Shown one piece after another: positions 1 through 10,592 of a DNA stretch of 64,000 nt; position 1 is the stretch's first letter; each line of letters starts with the position of its first letter. The DNA lies in NCBI RefSeq assembly GCF_000149955.1, contig NC_030992.1, positions 275,669-339,668 of the forward strand, read 5' to 3'. A program made the translations under genes and the position numbers. The notes under the pieces were generated by a model, which was given only the letters and a program-made list of their open reading frames with translations, searched no databases and was not told where the DNA came from. This stretch comes from Fusarium oxysporum f. sp. lycopersici 4287 (Eukaryota > Ascomycota > Sordariomycetes > Hypocreales > Nectriaceae).

Positions 1-1215
1 CGAACGGCTTAGGTTGGATCGCCAATCAGGAACCCACGACGGTAGGTGTGAAAGCTCATCAAGTTTCGGAAACTGAGAGTAGCACAGCAGGTCCACACGA
101 CCACTCTTCTCAATCAACGTGCGTGCCGTCTGCGTCAAGATACGTTCGGTGCTTTCTTCATAGTCCGGCTCTATGCCAAGCTTCTCTGCGTCCGCAGCGA
201 GGCCAAGAAGGGCAAAGATGCGGTCACAATGCACTGTCGCATTTGTCTCAAGCTCAACGAATAATCTGCGCAACAACATGTACAGCTCGTCGTCTTTATG
301 CTTCTGATGACGTGAACGACAGGCAAACAGCCGTGCTGTTGGTTCAGAAGACACTTCGGACAGTCGCTCCAGAGGCATCTCAGGCGGTTGAAGCTGCTCG
401 TAGTCGCCTTGGGGCATGTTGCCTATCGCGGTTTGAAGCAGTAGTACCCCCAGTTTGACGAAATCCACTGGTATCGTCTTGGAACCGCACACGAAGATGG
501 TATCGGGACACAAACAAAACTCCTGGATGATCCAGACTCGTAAAAAGTACGGTCTCTCGAACCACTTCTTCAGGGCCATTTCCTTTAGCAAAGGAGCAAA
601 GGCCTCAACGGTACTAGCTAATAAACTTTGGAAGCGCAAAGCAGTCTCATCAGAAGGGTCCTTGCTTCTTCCCAATGCTGATATGAGGTAGTAACTCTGC
701 GGGTTCATGTAGCTCTCCAGTCCAAAGTCTCGAGCTTTTTGGCCAATGACTTGCCATGCTTCCATCAATTCCTCTGAGCCATCTTGAGCTGGACCAAGCC
801 ATACTAGCACTTGTGTCGCAGACGAGTAGATGCTCCCCATCATGGCGACCTGCTGACCTTTTTCTTTATTGTCTGCCTGGTTGATACAGATCTGGTCAAT
901 CCATAGCGTTATCACCGCATCCGGCTTGCGGAAATGTCGCAGTGCTGTTTCCAGTGACTTAGTGATGGCGATGCTAGCCCCGCTATCTTGATCTACGCTG
1001 GGCACGCAAATCGATTGAGTTTTGTCGCCTAAGCCCCAAACATATGAAAGAGCAGTATACGGTGATGGGTTCTCGACGGAGGTTGAGTACAGACGGCCGA
1101 TTAGACGGCTATCTACCAAACCCTGTGAGGGGTAGAGATCTAGCAGCCGGATCTCGGTTGATGCCGTCCGCAGTCCTACCGAGCCATAATCGAAAGCCTG
1201 GAATTGACTCATCAT
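1..1215 (-). CDS. HET-domain protein, 3' end cut by window edge
   Basis: An uninterrupted minus-strand frame runs from the ATG pair at 1215/1212 out of the left edge, giving 405 visible residues with no stop. It has the three HET-domain hallmarks in order: ALSYVWG near residue 55, LWIDQICINQ near residue 105 with QQVAMMGSIY following, and RVWIIQEF near residue 230. HET proteins trigger the cell-death reaction of vegetative incompatibility or related recognition in filamentous fungi. The usual length is 500-800 residues, so the C-terminal part lies outside the window. I chose the MM start because it is the first in-frame ATG before the domain and the sequence upstream loses coding character. 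Family assignment is firm; partner and specificity are unknown. Confidence 0.9.
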   Translation of the reverse strand, partial: MMSQFQAFDYGSVGLRTASTEIRLLDLYPSQGLVDSRLIGRLYSTSVENPSPYTALSYVWGLGDKTQSICVPSVDQDSGASIAITKSLETALRHFRKPDAVITLWIDQICINQADNKEKGQQVAMMGSIYSSATQVLVWLGPAQDGSEELMEAWQVIGQKARDFGLESYMNPQSYYLISALGRSKDPSDETALRFQSLLASTVEAFAPLLKEMALKKWFERPYFLRVWIIQEFCLCPDTIFVCGSKTIPVDFVKLGVLLLQTAIGNMPQGDYEQLQPPEMPLERLSEVSSEPTARLFACRSRHQKHKDDELYMLLRRLFVELETNATVHCDRIFALLGLAADAEKLGIEPDYEESTERILTQTARTLIEKSGRVDLLCYSQFPKLDELSHLPSWVPDWRSNLSRS

Positions 1216-1708
1216 CAATTGGATTGAGTTTGATAGATCATCAAGATCAGCACAGATGTTGAGGCGGGGTACTGACCTCACAGCACAGCAAACGTCAATA
1301 GCGCCAACGCCACGCTGACAAGCTGAGACAGAGAAACCTACCGCCCACCCACTCGCAGCCAATTGATATCGCAGTCGAGTTACACGTCTCGCAAAGCGCC
1401 GCCTAACAAATCGATCTCCTGCCAGCGTCATTTTGTTGAAATATTGCGGTTTTTCGTGGATAGGTTTGATAGGGTAGCATAGCGGCGCTAAATCTTGAAA
1501 GGGCTTGCGATCAGCAAAAGATTCCAGCTGAAGCTGAGACATACATCAGCTAGCTTATATAGTCGTAGCTTTCCTGTTGATCTGACAATTCAAGTGCAAT
1601 TGATCCTCGTCTCTTCTCTGACAGAAAGAAGTCTGGTTAATCACCTTGGCTGCAGAATAGTCAGCTTGACCTACGTCAGCGAAAGACACGGGACAGACAC
1701 AATTTGCC

Positions 1709-1714
1709 TATAAA
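1709..1714 (+). promoter_or_regulatory. TATA-box-like TATAAA
   Basis: TATAAA lies 105 bases upstream of the ATG at 1819 and is followed by a pyrimidine-rich leader, a common core promoter arrangement in filamentous ascomycetes. It suggests a well expressed small gene downstream. The assignment rests on sequence and position only. Confidence 0.5.
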
Positions 1715-1818
1715 TTCGCTCTCCAGACTTTGTCTTCCAACTTTTCTCCCTCATTTCTCACCACTATACATTCCTCCTTCTAAGAAATTCAGTACAGAAC
1801 ATCATCACTCGTATCACA

Positions 1819-2210
1819 ATGGCAGACCCAGCCCAGCAAGCTCGCATCCAGAACGCCAAAGAACAACTCAAGGCTGCGTATAGCTACGCAGTCAGCGCCA
1901 AAGAAAGTGCCGAGTCCGATTTCAAGCAAGCGCAAGATGCTGGTATCGCTGATGGCCTGGACTTCAAGAACTGGGCTGTTCAAAATGTAAGTCTCCACAA
2001 GCCTTCTTCTTAGGGGACATGTCACTGACCAGAAAACAGGCGCCTGCCTACCTCGCAGCTCTACAACAGTACCAAGCCGCAAAGGCTGGATACGACGCGG
2101 CACTTCAAAACGGCGACAACGAAGCTTTCATTGCTTGGGATAAGAAGTATAAAGAGGCATTTTTGGCGAATCCTGCAAAGCCCGATTACGATGCTCTTGT
2201 TGAGCCTTGA
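1819..2210 (+). CDS. small alanine-rich helical protein, unknown function
   Basis: Two exons, 1819-1986 and 2040-2210, separated by a 53-base intron (GTAAGT...AACAG, phase 0), encode 112 residues. The protein is rich in Ala, Gln, Lys and Asp, has no signal peptide, membrane segment or cysteine, and should be mostly alpha-helical. Without splicing the frame stops soon after the donor, which supports the intron. I do not recognise a family and give no function. The upstream TATAAA and CT-rich leader suggest good expression. The neighbours are HET genes on the opposite strand, with no evident functional link. Confidence 0.75.
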
Positions 2211-2655
2211 TCCATAGGATAGATACAGCAATGTCATGGTGCTATTCCGGATAGCAAGTAACCCGCGTGAAATCGCTGTTTGAATGCCTGTATACTACGG
2301 ATACATGAATATTGTCAAGAAACACTCTAATAGTTAAATTTCTATCAATATTTAGGAAGTTTTGTAGGCAGAAGCTTATGTTGTGAAGAAAGATATCCTA
2401 TCTAATTCATTTGTGTTCGCAGTCTAAAGGTTCACCCTACTGGCAATTAATCAGCTAACTGCCCGTCCCATCCCCGCTATGTTAACCGCTATGTGGGTTT
2501 CGGCTAGTTGGAAGTTGGTGACTTGCCTTTAAGATTACACCTAACATCAGCCTAGATTTGCTATCTCAATGTCAGCCGTCATGGCCGATATTATACTTCT
2601 GCATTATACCAGAGATTTCACTAAGTCATTTCAACTACTATCAATTCATCATCCT
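2211..2655. other. intergenic, convergent 3' ends
   Basis: A 445-base spacer between the ends of the small plus-strand gene and a minus-strand HET gene. It is AT-leaning and presumably carries both 3' untranslated regions. I see no RNA gene, repeat or coding frame. Confidence 0.6.
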
Positions 2656-3675
2656 TCAGCCACGATAAATCTCAGATACTGAACTCCTCAGAACATCATC
2701 TATCTCCAGATTCATCTTTTCTGCGAGATCCAACCAGCGCTTCTCATCTCCAGGGTGCCACGTAGAAAGGCCCCTCTGCTGGAGAAGCTGCAGAAAGACC
2801 TCACGCGGAGTTTTTGAATAGTCGACTTTCAAGCTCCCTGTCGCTGTCCTATAATCCTCCGATATATCCAGAAGAGCGTAGATGATGTCCTGTTCCCTGG
2901 TGCACTGGAAGTCACCACGGAGGCAGACCCATATCCACCGGCGCAAATTATTAAAAGTAGTGGAGCGGAACAACCGAGCCATTCGATGGTGGTTCGCGGG
3001 GTTATGCTTGAATTCATCGCTGTACGGGCTGGTCGAACCGTTCAGAGCTGCCAACGATTCCTCAAACACTTCGTCGGGAAGAGACCTGTTGCCGCACCAT
3101 ACGACGTAGCTCTTCGCAAGATAAAGCTCTTGTATGATCCAGACTCGGCGCCAGTATCTTCTGTGACAAAGCGAAAACAGGGCTTTTAACTCGCGTGAGT
3201 TTTTGCTAAACGATGGGAGATTGGCCTCGAGCGAGTTGGCGTCTGACATCAAATCCATAGCAAGATCGCTATCGTCTTTGGCTGGGCCGAGCCATGAGAT
3301 GACACTGACTGCTTTAGTAAACGTCTCGCCCATCATAGCAACTTGCTGGCTTTTGTCCCAAACATCCGACTGGTTAATACAAACAGCATCAACCCATAGC
3401 TGCAGGTTTTCAGTTGGCTGTCTTATGGTCTTCAGGGCATCGAAGAGGTTTGTGCGAATTTGAACCTTGCGATCGTTGACTGTAATGAAGGGATCGTTCT
3501 TGCTTTCATTACCCCATTCATATGACAGAGCATGGTATTCTGCATCATCGCGTGCCACAGGCCGGAGGGTGCATACAATCGGATCATCACCTATTCCTTG
3601 CTTGAGAATAAGTATACGGATCTCTGTCGTTGGGGCGAGGGAGCTGTAGTTGATATTCAGAGACTTCTCAGCCAT
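2656..3675 (-). CDS. HET-domain protein, short form
   Basis: A single-exon gene of 339 residues. Its HET domain shows HALSYEWG near residue 49, LWVDAVCINQ near residue 93, QQVAMMGETF near 110, SWLGPAKDD near 130 and RRVWIIQELY near 175. The domain covers most of the protein and the reading frame ends about 160 residues later, whereas relatives usually continue with a variable C-terminal region. It may be a natural short form or a truncated copy. It lies on the same strand as the first HET gene, 1.4 kb away, with a small gene between them. It is likely a vegetative-incompatibility or recognition protein; the trigger is unknown. Confidence 0.88.
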   Translation of the reverse strand: MAEKSLNINYSSLAPTTEIRILILKQGIGDDPIVCTLRPVARDDAEYHALSYEWGNESKNDPFITVNDRKVQIRTNLFDALKTIRQPTENLQLWVDAVCINQSDVWDKSQQVAMMGETFTKAVSVISWLGPAKDDSDLAMDLMSDANSLEANLPSFSKNSRELKALFSLCHRRYWRRVWIIQELYLAKSYVVWCGNRSLPDEVFEESLAALNGSTSPYSDEFKHNPANHHRMARLFRSTTFNNLRRWIWVCLRGDFQCTREQDIIYALLDISEDYRTATGSLKVDYSKTPREVFLQLLQQRGLSTWHPGDEKRWLDLAEKMNLEIDDVLRSSVSEIYRG

Positions 3676-4109
3676 TATTGCCGATAATCAGAGCTTTACA
3701 ATGCAGCAAGCCGTGAGCAAGATATGCGCCATCAAAGAGGCGGGGGTAGCAAGAATGAGGCTGAATTGATGCCTGGAAATGCATTGGTGCCTAATACTGC
3801 AGTAAGCACGAGCTGGTCTTGCTTTGCTGGCTGGAGGTACCTTAGCTGAAGTCAGGCAATCCTGCACAGCTGGCATGCTCAGGAAATGCCCATAATGAAT
3901 TCTGGCCAACAGGCTACTCCTTCAGTAAGTGCCCAAGTCTGATTTGGCGATATTGCGAATTTCACAGGCATCCTGCACTGCTTCAACTAGTCGTTGTAAT
4001 AAGTGCAGCCGTGAATTTCTCTGCAATAAGTTGCATCAAATTCTATCCCAAGTGACCATGCGCAGGATTACCTCTTGCCTTCATCCTCAGAGCCTCATTC
4101 ATCTCATTA
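3676..4109. other. intergenic, HET promoter side
   Basis: A 434-base spacer between the start of the minus-strand HET gene and the 3' end of the minus-strand SDR gene. It holds the HET promoter and the SDR 3' region. I see no clear element or further gene. Confidence 0.5.
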
Positions 4110-5027
4110 CTAGGAACGATATTCTGCAACTACTCGATCAACTGCATCTTGAACACGAAATTGACGATATCCACCAAGAAGAGCCTCCTCCTCAGCATCA
4201 GGCTCATAAACTTTGATCTTACGCCCTGCCCAAAGAGCTGAATCCGGCATCAGAGGATGTTCCTGGTCCGAGGCCGACACAGGAACATTGTTACCCACAG
4301 CAGAGAAAACGAGGCTGAAAAACTCCGCAAATGTCATGTTCTCGCCTCCGATAAGAATGGTTGTGCCAGACACAGAGTCGCTCTTCTCCAGCGCGGCAAC
4401 AGCCGCTGTCGCCAGAGCTTGGGTAGAAACAAAGTTGGAGTTCCCATTGATCACAGAAGGTCCCATACCAAGCTTGCCCTCGGCGAATTGGACGTAGGCG
4501 GTGAAGATGGGGGAGTGCATGCCTGGTACGGTTCCAACGACCCATGGTGCATCCAGGCTGCAAGCGTGGAATCCCGGCCTTGATAGTGAAGCAATGCCCT
4601 CAGCAGCCATCTTTCGTGACCGAATGTAGGGCGTCTTTTCAATCAGTTCGGGTGCAATATGCCAATAGAAGCTGCCGATATGCACAAATCTCTCAATCCC
4701 AGCGTCGCGGGCTAGTCGAGCAAACTCGATTGCACTCTCGGCCGACTGTAGGTAGTACTCATCCGCCGAGGTGTTCTCAGGCACGTGTCGCATGTCGGCG
4801 CCAGCTGAGAATACGATGCTGTCAAAGGCTGAGAGCATTTCTGAAGAGTATCCGCCAGCAATGTAATCGACTTTGATGAAGGGCAGATCCTCTAGGACGG
4901 GGACGCCTCTGACTGACTTGCGACCACCGATGGTCACGGCGTAGCCGCGGGAATGAGCCTCTAGCGCGATGTACCCGCCAATCGTTCCCGTTCCGCCAAC
5001 AATGAGGATGTTCTTTGGTTGAGCCAT
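4110..5027 (-). CDS. atypical SDR / NAD(P)-binding epimerase-like protein
   Basis: An intronless 305-residue protein starting with a Rossmann fold: the nucleotide-binding glycine motif GGTGTIGG sits at residues 11-18, followed by a basic GGRK that hints at NADPH preference. HIGSFYW near residue 118 and the YIRSRK segment near 133 fall where the active-site Ser and Tyr/Lys of extended or atypical SDRs lie, although the YxxxK spacing is not classical. The C-terminal half resembles NmrA/isoflavone-reductase-like dehydrogenases. Substrate unknown. It sits 248 bases beyond the 3' end of a Zn2Cys6 regulator on the same strand, so co-regulation is possible but not shown. Confidence 0.8.
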   Translation of the reverse strand: MAQPKNILIVGGTGTIGGYIALEAHSRGYAVTIGGRKSVRGVPVLEDLPFIKVDYIAGGYSSEMLSAFDSIVFSAGADMRHVPENTSADEYYLQSAESAIEFARLARDAGIERFVHIGSFYWHIAPELIEKTPYIRSRKMAAEGIASLSRPGFHACSLDAPWVVGTVPGMHSPIFTAYVQFAEGKLGMGPSVINGNSNFVSTQALATAAVAALEKSDSVSGTTILIGGENMTFAEFFSLVFSAVGNNVPVSASDQEHPLMPDSALWAGRKIKVYEPDAEEEALLGGYRQFRVQDAVDRVVAEYRS

Positions 5028-5274
5028 CTCTGGAGGTGTCGGTGAGGTAAACTGATCATTGTATTGTGCTAATATCGATTATTGTTGATACTTGCAATGC
5101 TGTTTTATGTATTCTTTTCGCACGACCCCGAACTGTGGGTCAATATTTAGTTACGCCGCGCGATGCGCGGAGTCCACGGGCTTTTCTTGCTTAGAAATCT
5201 CATTCTGATGAATTCGTCCGTGAACCCGGACGAAGTCATAGCTTTTCAACAGGGTACATGGGTCTTCGATAAGC

Positions 5275-7565
5275 CTAGAAGCCATGGCCGAAGAAGGTTT
5301 CATCTAGGTTGTCCAAGTCAAAATCTCCGACAGCGTTTGGGTCCGTGATTTGTGAGCCCAGCCATGACCAGGTATCTGGTAACGGGCCTGGCGGTAATGA
5401 ATGGGCTGTATTTGACGCGTCTGCGACAATATTTGTCAAAGGGACCTGATGCTCCAGAAAAGCTTCTGCAATCCGACAGAGGGCTTTGCAGAGTTTGAAT
5501 AACTTCTGTGAGAATTGGAGATCCAGTCCGATATTTTCAAGCGTGTGTAATACGTCCTGAAGAAGCTTGAGATCATCGAAGTCCAGGTTGGCAACGCAAT
5601 GGAGAAATATGGCCACATACGGCGTGAAAGACGTGGCATGGAGAACCCTGCGTATGTTTAGCAGTCAAGGCCTTGCAGGTGAAACGAAAGCAACTGACCA
5701 GATCGCATAGATCGCTGATGCCTTGTGGCCCGAAGCAGTCAGCTGAGGGTAGTGTGTAAGATGCGCTCGCAGCATTCCGTGTGCTGCTTCATAGCATGCC
5801 TCTGATATATCTCTTGCAGACTCCGTATAGTTGACGTTCCAGTGTATGAGGGTTAGCAAAGAGTGATACATGATGTCGACTGGAGAGAAGGTCATGTCAA
5901 ACTGATCTCTACCGTAGGCAGCGGAGCTATCTATCTGAGCCCAGTCGCTATACCATCGACGGAGATCTGAATCAAGTTTATTGGTTTCTACCAATCTTTC
6001 TTCCATGCCGCGTGCCTTTGCCAGAGGCGAGTAGAGCCTCTCGTAGATTTGACCTTGTATTCGACTCATTTCAATCAATGAGGTTAAAGCCAAATCCCAA
6101 GGGGCTTGTTTGATATCGCTAGATATCGCGCATGGCTTTGCATCAACGTCCCAACCTTGAATGGTGGGTGCTCGTCCTAAGCGTTGCGAAAGGTTTCTGT
6201 CTGCCATGTAGATGTGCCAGAAGGTTCTTCGTGCTGTCTCGGCCTTGGGGCTCGGAAGCTGCAAAAGTCTCTTTTCTCGATGGTAACCTAGAGTCAGACA
6301 GTGTCCAGCAGCAGCTGTTGTCAGGCTCCATTGAAGAGGTAATGTCCCCATGCTTGACACTAGTACAACCTAACCTCAAGTCAGAGACTACAACTGTTTG
6401 GATGTATTGTTTTCCTTTACCGCAAGGAACAGGATATGAACGTGCTCTTCTGTGGCAATAGACATGACTTGGTAAGTTTCAACACCTTCCCAGAAGTTCT
6501 TTTCACAAAGGTCTTGCAAGCGACTCAAGACTCCAGGTTCTATATTTGGTCTGTCTTCAGTTCCTATCTCTCTCAGGATGAGGCTGACAGTTCCGTTGAA
6601 TGAAGTCTTCTCTGTTAGTGTCAACGGTTCTGTGTTGAAATATGTGGACCTGCACAGATGGCGAAAGCTTTCGAGGTTTTGAACGCCCCAGAAATTAAAG
6701 AGGGCGAGGTTCGTGTCTAAAAAGCCGCATCAACGTCATTGCATCGTAAAAAGGATTGAATGCCCACTGCTTACGTCTCTCGTTAGCCATCAACTGTAGC
6801 AGCTGCATAACAGATGTTGGTGGCGGAATCTTAACATCAGGCACATGTGCTTGTTCAAGCTGGCCTGATTTTACGTTACCCTTGCCTAGCCCACTGGTCT
6901 CTTGATCTTGGAGCGCATCCTTGAGATTAGCCAGTTCTTGGACAAATGTAGGCGATTGCTGTGCAGCTGATGACTTTAGCTCTTCGACCTGGCTTGCATG
7001 TAAAGCCTGGGTTTTGAATGATGTTTCTCCTTCTACAAGAGGTGGTCGTTTTACGAACGTCCTATCCAAGAGGGTACTAATACTGGGAAGTTCTGATGAA
7101 GAATGTCGATTCTGTTCATTCGCATTCAACTGATGCCCCATAGCACTCCGAACCGTACTTTCCAGGGCTTTTACCCGTTCAGCCAGCGCTGCATGTTCTT
7201 CTAAACTGTAAGATCATGAGTCACGGGGATACAAGGGGGGTCCTGAACTGTAGGCACTGACCTAGGGGCTTTTGGGATGTTATTGGGTCGTGACGAAGTT
7301 GTGTCAAGAGGACAAACCAGGTTGGCTGTGACACAGTTCGAGCATGGTGCAGTACGGCTGCAGCGAATCTATAGATCATGATTCAGCTCTGGCTCCAGGA
7401 TGAGTCTCCTGATTCTTTCCTGGGAGTGTATAAACCTTTCGCAGGCGGCAATTAGCGCACTAAGCAGCAAAGTTAGTTAGGTAAAGATAGATTCGGCATG
7501 GTGTGGTCTCAATCACTAACAGCTCTTTGCCTGATGCTGTTTTTCGGGCCGTTGTTCCTTTCCAT
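5275..7565 (-). CDS. Zn2Cys6 fungal transcription factor (Fungal_trans domain)
   Basis: I rebuilt seven exons: 7565-7521, 7459-7436, 7368-7262, 7205-6775, 6716-6421, 6369-5699 and 5647-5275. All phases match and give 648 residues. The Zn2Cys6 cluster is split over the first three exons as CANCRLRK / IRCSRTAPCSNC / VTANLVC, with the exact C-x2-C-x6-C-x5-C-x2-C-x6-C spacing. A short LEEHAALAERVKALES coiled-coil linker follows, then the fungal-specific regulatory domain with TARRTFWHIYMADRNLS and a C-terminal acidic tail (DFDLDNLDE). It is expected to be a nuclear DNA-binding activator or repressor. It is tandem with a second regulator 182 bases upstream. Target genes are unknown; the adjacent SDR and HchA-like genes are candidates. 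Confidence 0.88.
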
Positions 7566-7747
7566 GATCGATCAATATGTATCTGTAGAGAAAAAAAAGA
7601 ATTGAGGTTGTTATAAAGCTCCAATTTAAGCGTAAGCTAAGGCGGTGTGATTAGTCATCTTGCCCTCAACAGAATGGGCTCTCATCAAGATGGCGACAAT
7701 ATTTGGTTCTATTACATGCCCCGAATGTATCTACAGTTGAAAAGGAC

Positions 7748-10052
7748 TTATTGCAGTTGTTCTCCAGGCTGATCATTGAACGAGTCAAAGTCCAGGCTAT
7801 CCGCCCAAAGCCATAGCTGACTTGCATCCACTAGCCCCGAATCCACGAGGGCGGACATGTCGCCGTCCCAATTGAATGTGCCCACATTCCCTTGATCCCC
7901 ATCTGTCTCGTTGTTACTAGAGACAGCGGTCTGTGGCAGTATGTTTTCTGCTGTAGTCGGCGTAGGAATATGCTGCCTAAAGACTATCATCACATCGTTA
8001 GCTCACTCTCCACATTATCTATCTGTGTATTGGAAGAGCAACACTCTACTTACCTTCTTGAATCGGCTCCAAACCTCGCTCGACTCTAGACTCGCTTGGA
8101 CCAGTTATAGTCGTACTTGGTGTGGGTGCTATTGTTCGGCTTGCTGCCGAGGAGCTTCGGTTAGATGATACTGTACCCCTATTGGTAGGAGCGGTATGGG
8201 GGCCTGGATAACTCGTTCTTCCGGTGATTAAATCCGTCTCCTGCCGCAGTATAACCTCGACAAGACCATCAATGATACCCAGACTCTGTTCTGAGATAAG
8301 CTGGCCGCTATAAAGACCAGCTGTCGTCTCTCGACACATGCGCGTGATATGCATGACACCTGTTTTTGCTCGCGAACCCATTTCCGTGAGAGGCTGCGAC
8401 AGGCATATAGCGCAAAGAACAACTCCAGCTGTAAACATGGTCATGCCAACATGTACGTCGGCATGAGTTCTTCTGCAAGCGTCTAGAATCTGGGGATGTT
8501 GGGACAGTTCAGATGTATCCATGGCTGAGGTGAAGATCTGCTGCAGAGAGGTGCTGTTTTTTGGTGACATAGACATGTCGTCGATGTTGCTGAAGACGGC
8601 TGTGCGATGCAGAATAATCTGTAGGTTGTCGTAGGTGAGCTGTAGACTAAGGGCGTGGATCTCAGTTGGTTTAACTACACTTCGGTCCATGGACTGCGCT
8701 TGGCCGCTGAGAGTTAGGACGTTGGGCAGCTCGTGGCGCCACTGTAGCATACGTTGGTGTATTGTTTCAATCGACTCACACCTACTACTTTGTCTCTTCC
8801 GCCCCAGGAATGCACCCATAATTCTATAGAGGCGAAACTTGTGTTGGTGATAGAGGATCAGGGGTTTAGCAGGGACATGCGTTTGGCCATCGATGTCAAT
8901 ATCGGAGATCATCTCGACTTGGCAGTCAGAGTCGTCAATAATACAGGGGCGCCCGAACGCAACGGCGGCATATCTATTGATGAAAGCCCTAGTTAGCGTA
9001 CATACCTATAGACATGAAAAAATCGTGTTTCTAGGGCCTTGCTTACTTGTCAAAGACTTCCAATGTCCACCAAGTGCGTCGCTTAACTTCTCGCGCTAGC
9101 TGAGACGCCTCTTTCCAGAAGCTCTCACGGTGTAAACCAATGACCTGGGCGATTTTGACTCCCATGCCACAAATACCTAGTCCGGTTGTCGGCCGCGTGT
9201 AAAATATGAAGCTCCCAAGCAAGATACATATTTGAACAGTCTCTACAGTCTGGCATCCAACAATCTGCAAGAACTTTGTCTCGATAACAGTAATAAGATC
9301 CCGGGAAAGTTGCCGGTATTGAGGACTCATCTGATTATCAGGATCCTTGAGTGCTGCGTAATGTGCTCCTAGTGCTACTACGAGGAGCCATGTCCAATAG
9401 AATGTTGTATCTTGGTATTTGATCTGGGTTTGTTGCAACATCTCTGCGTATCTACGGCGAAAGGTCTCTTCGTGGAATACCATCATGAACCAGTTCACGG
9501 AACAGAAGAAGCTGTCGACCAAGTGTTCCACGTCATGGTCCGCAGGTAGTTCCACGCCTACTACGTTACGCCAATGCTTGGCAGAGAGCGTGGTGTTGGC
9601 ATTGGGGAGCTTCGTTCCGCCGGGCAGTGAAGAGGTATCATGGCGCAAGTCCTGGTTTGAGCCATTCCCGCGTATCATCTGGCATTATCGTACAGGTCTT
9701 AGCTCGCGCTCTAGTGTATGGAAATTTTGCTCTGGACCTACGAGAGTACTTAGGTCAACGATACTAGACTCCGGGAGTATAGGTGAGCCTGAAGCCCCAA
9801 CATATCTACTCCTGTAGTTAGTCTGGTCAGATGAGGATAACGTGATGTCCCCTGATGCCAGGTCGCGAGGTATACACTGAGCACCCGCGCGGATACAGTG
9901 TACGCAAGGTCTCTCTGAATCGCACTGCGAATTGGTCAGCGAAAGAAGTGACGAGATTGTGGGTCATAGAGGATACGAACCCCGAGCTTGCGCTTTCGAC
10001 AGCGTTCGCAAGCCGAAGAGACTTTTTGTCGCTTCCTTAGAGATGCAGACAT
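7748..10052 (-). CDS. Zn2Cys6 fungal transcription factor (Fungal_trans domain)
   Basis: Five exons, 10052-9981, 9924-9742, 9678-9047, 8973-8054 and 7983-7748, give 680 residues with all phases consistent. The first two exons encode CERCRKRKLG / CDSERPCVHC followed by IRAGAQC, a perfect binuclear zinc cluster. The third begins the regulatory domain (FFCSVNWFMMVFHEETF) and ends in KRRTWWTLEVFDK, which splices to YAAVAFGRP, the familiar Fungal_trans core. The 63-base intron 9679-9741 is inferred because it removes an in-frame TAA just before exon 3; its length is a multiple of three, so retention would truncate the protein. The acidic C-terminus (DSLDFDSF) may be an activation region. An everted CCG-N1-CGG site lies 85 bases upstream of the ATG. 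Confidence 0.86.
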
Positions 10053-10592
10053 CGTGGGATCTTGTGTCAAAGGACTGACTTGGACGTGATGGTTCCGACA
10101 GAAGAGCTTAGTCGGATGCTCAATGTGGTGAAGGGTCCGTCGGTGGCTCTATACCCCTCATTTCCCCCACAGTGGCCGGGCGGTGACGGAGCTCACTATG
10201 CCGCTTATGTACGGTACGACACAGCTATAGCTGAAACGAAGCACAAACGCAGTGGATTAACTCAAGATGGATTTGGACAGTGAATGCAGTAAATTATGGA
10301 AGAGGAAGAATGCCTTCTCATATACCTTGATTAGCTGTCTTCAGTATTTTCTTACGATTTGGAAGAGAGCATGGGTACTGATCTAACAACTAAACATCAA
10401 ACAGTCACATGCAAACCACTTAACTTTCCCACTAAGTTCCAAGTTAGTTGTAATCAGCGGAGCAAAAGTCATAGGAAATGAAACTGGTATGGTAACGGGC
10501 GTGGCAGTAACCTCATTTACAACTTGTGTTAGAACCTAACTAGGTAGCCCTTCCTACAATAAGCGCACTTTTTCTTCGGCTGATTCGAGACC
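10053..10592. other. intergenic, regulator promoter and hchA-like 3' side
   Basis: A 540-base spacer. Besides the CCGTCGG site it contains CGG-rich stretches near 10180-10195. No convincing gene: the short frames inside lack coding character and introns. Confidence 0.5.
10137..10143. promoter_or_regulatory. CCG-N1-CGG everted site upstream of Zn2Cys6 regulator
   Basis: CCGTCGG lies 85 bases upstream of the regulator ATG at 10052. The same CCG-N1-CGG arrangement occurs twice as longer palindromes in the HchA/ADH divergent promoter at 11764-11798. Zn2Cys6 dimers bind paired CGG triplets, so autoregulation plus control of that pair is a reasonable inference. A seven-base match alone is weak. 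Confidence 0.35.

Noticed and set aside
48..691. Plus-strand frames of 136 and 78 codons at the left end
   Set aside because: They are antisense to the HET gene, whose minus-strand frame is open to the window edge and has all HET motifs.
10062..10283. 73-codon plus-strand frame upstream of the regulator
   Set aside because: It lies in the promoter region, has no domain and no support.
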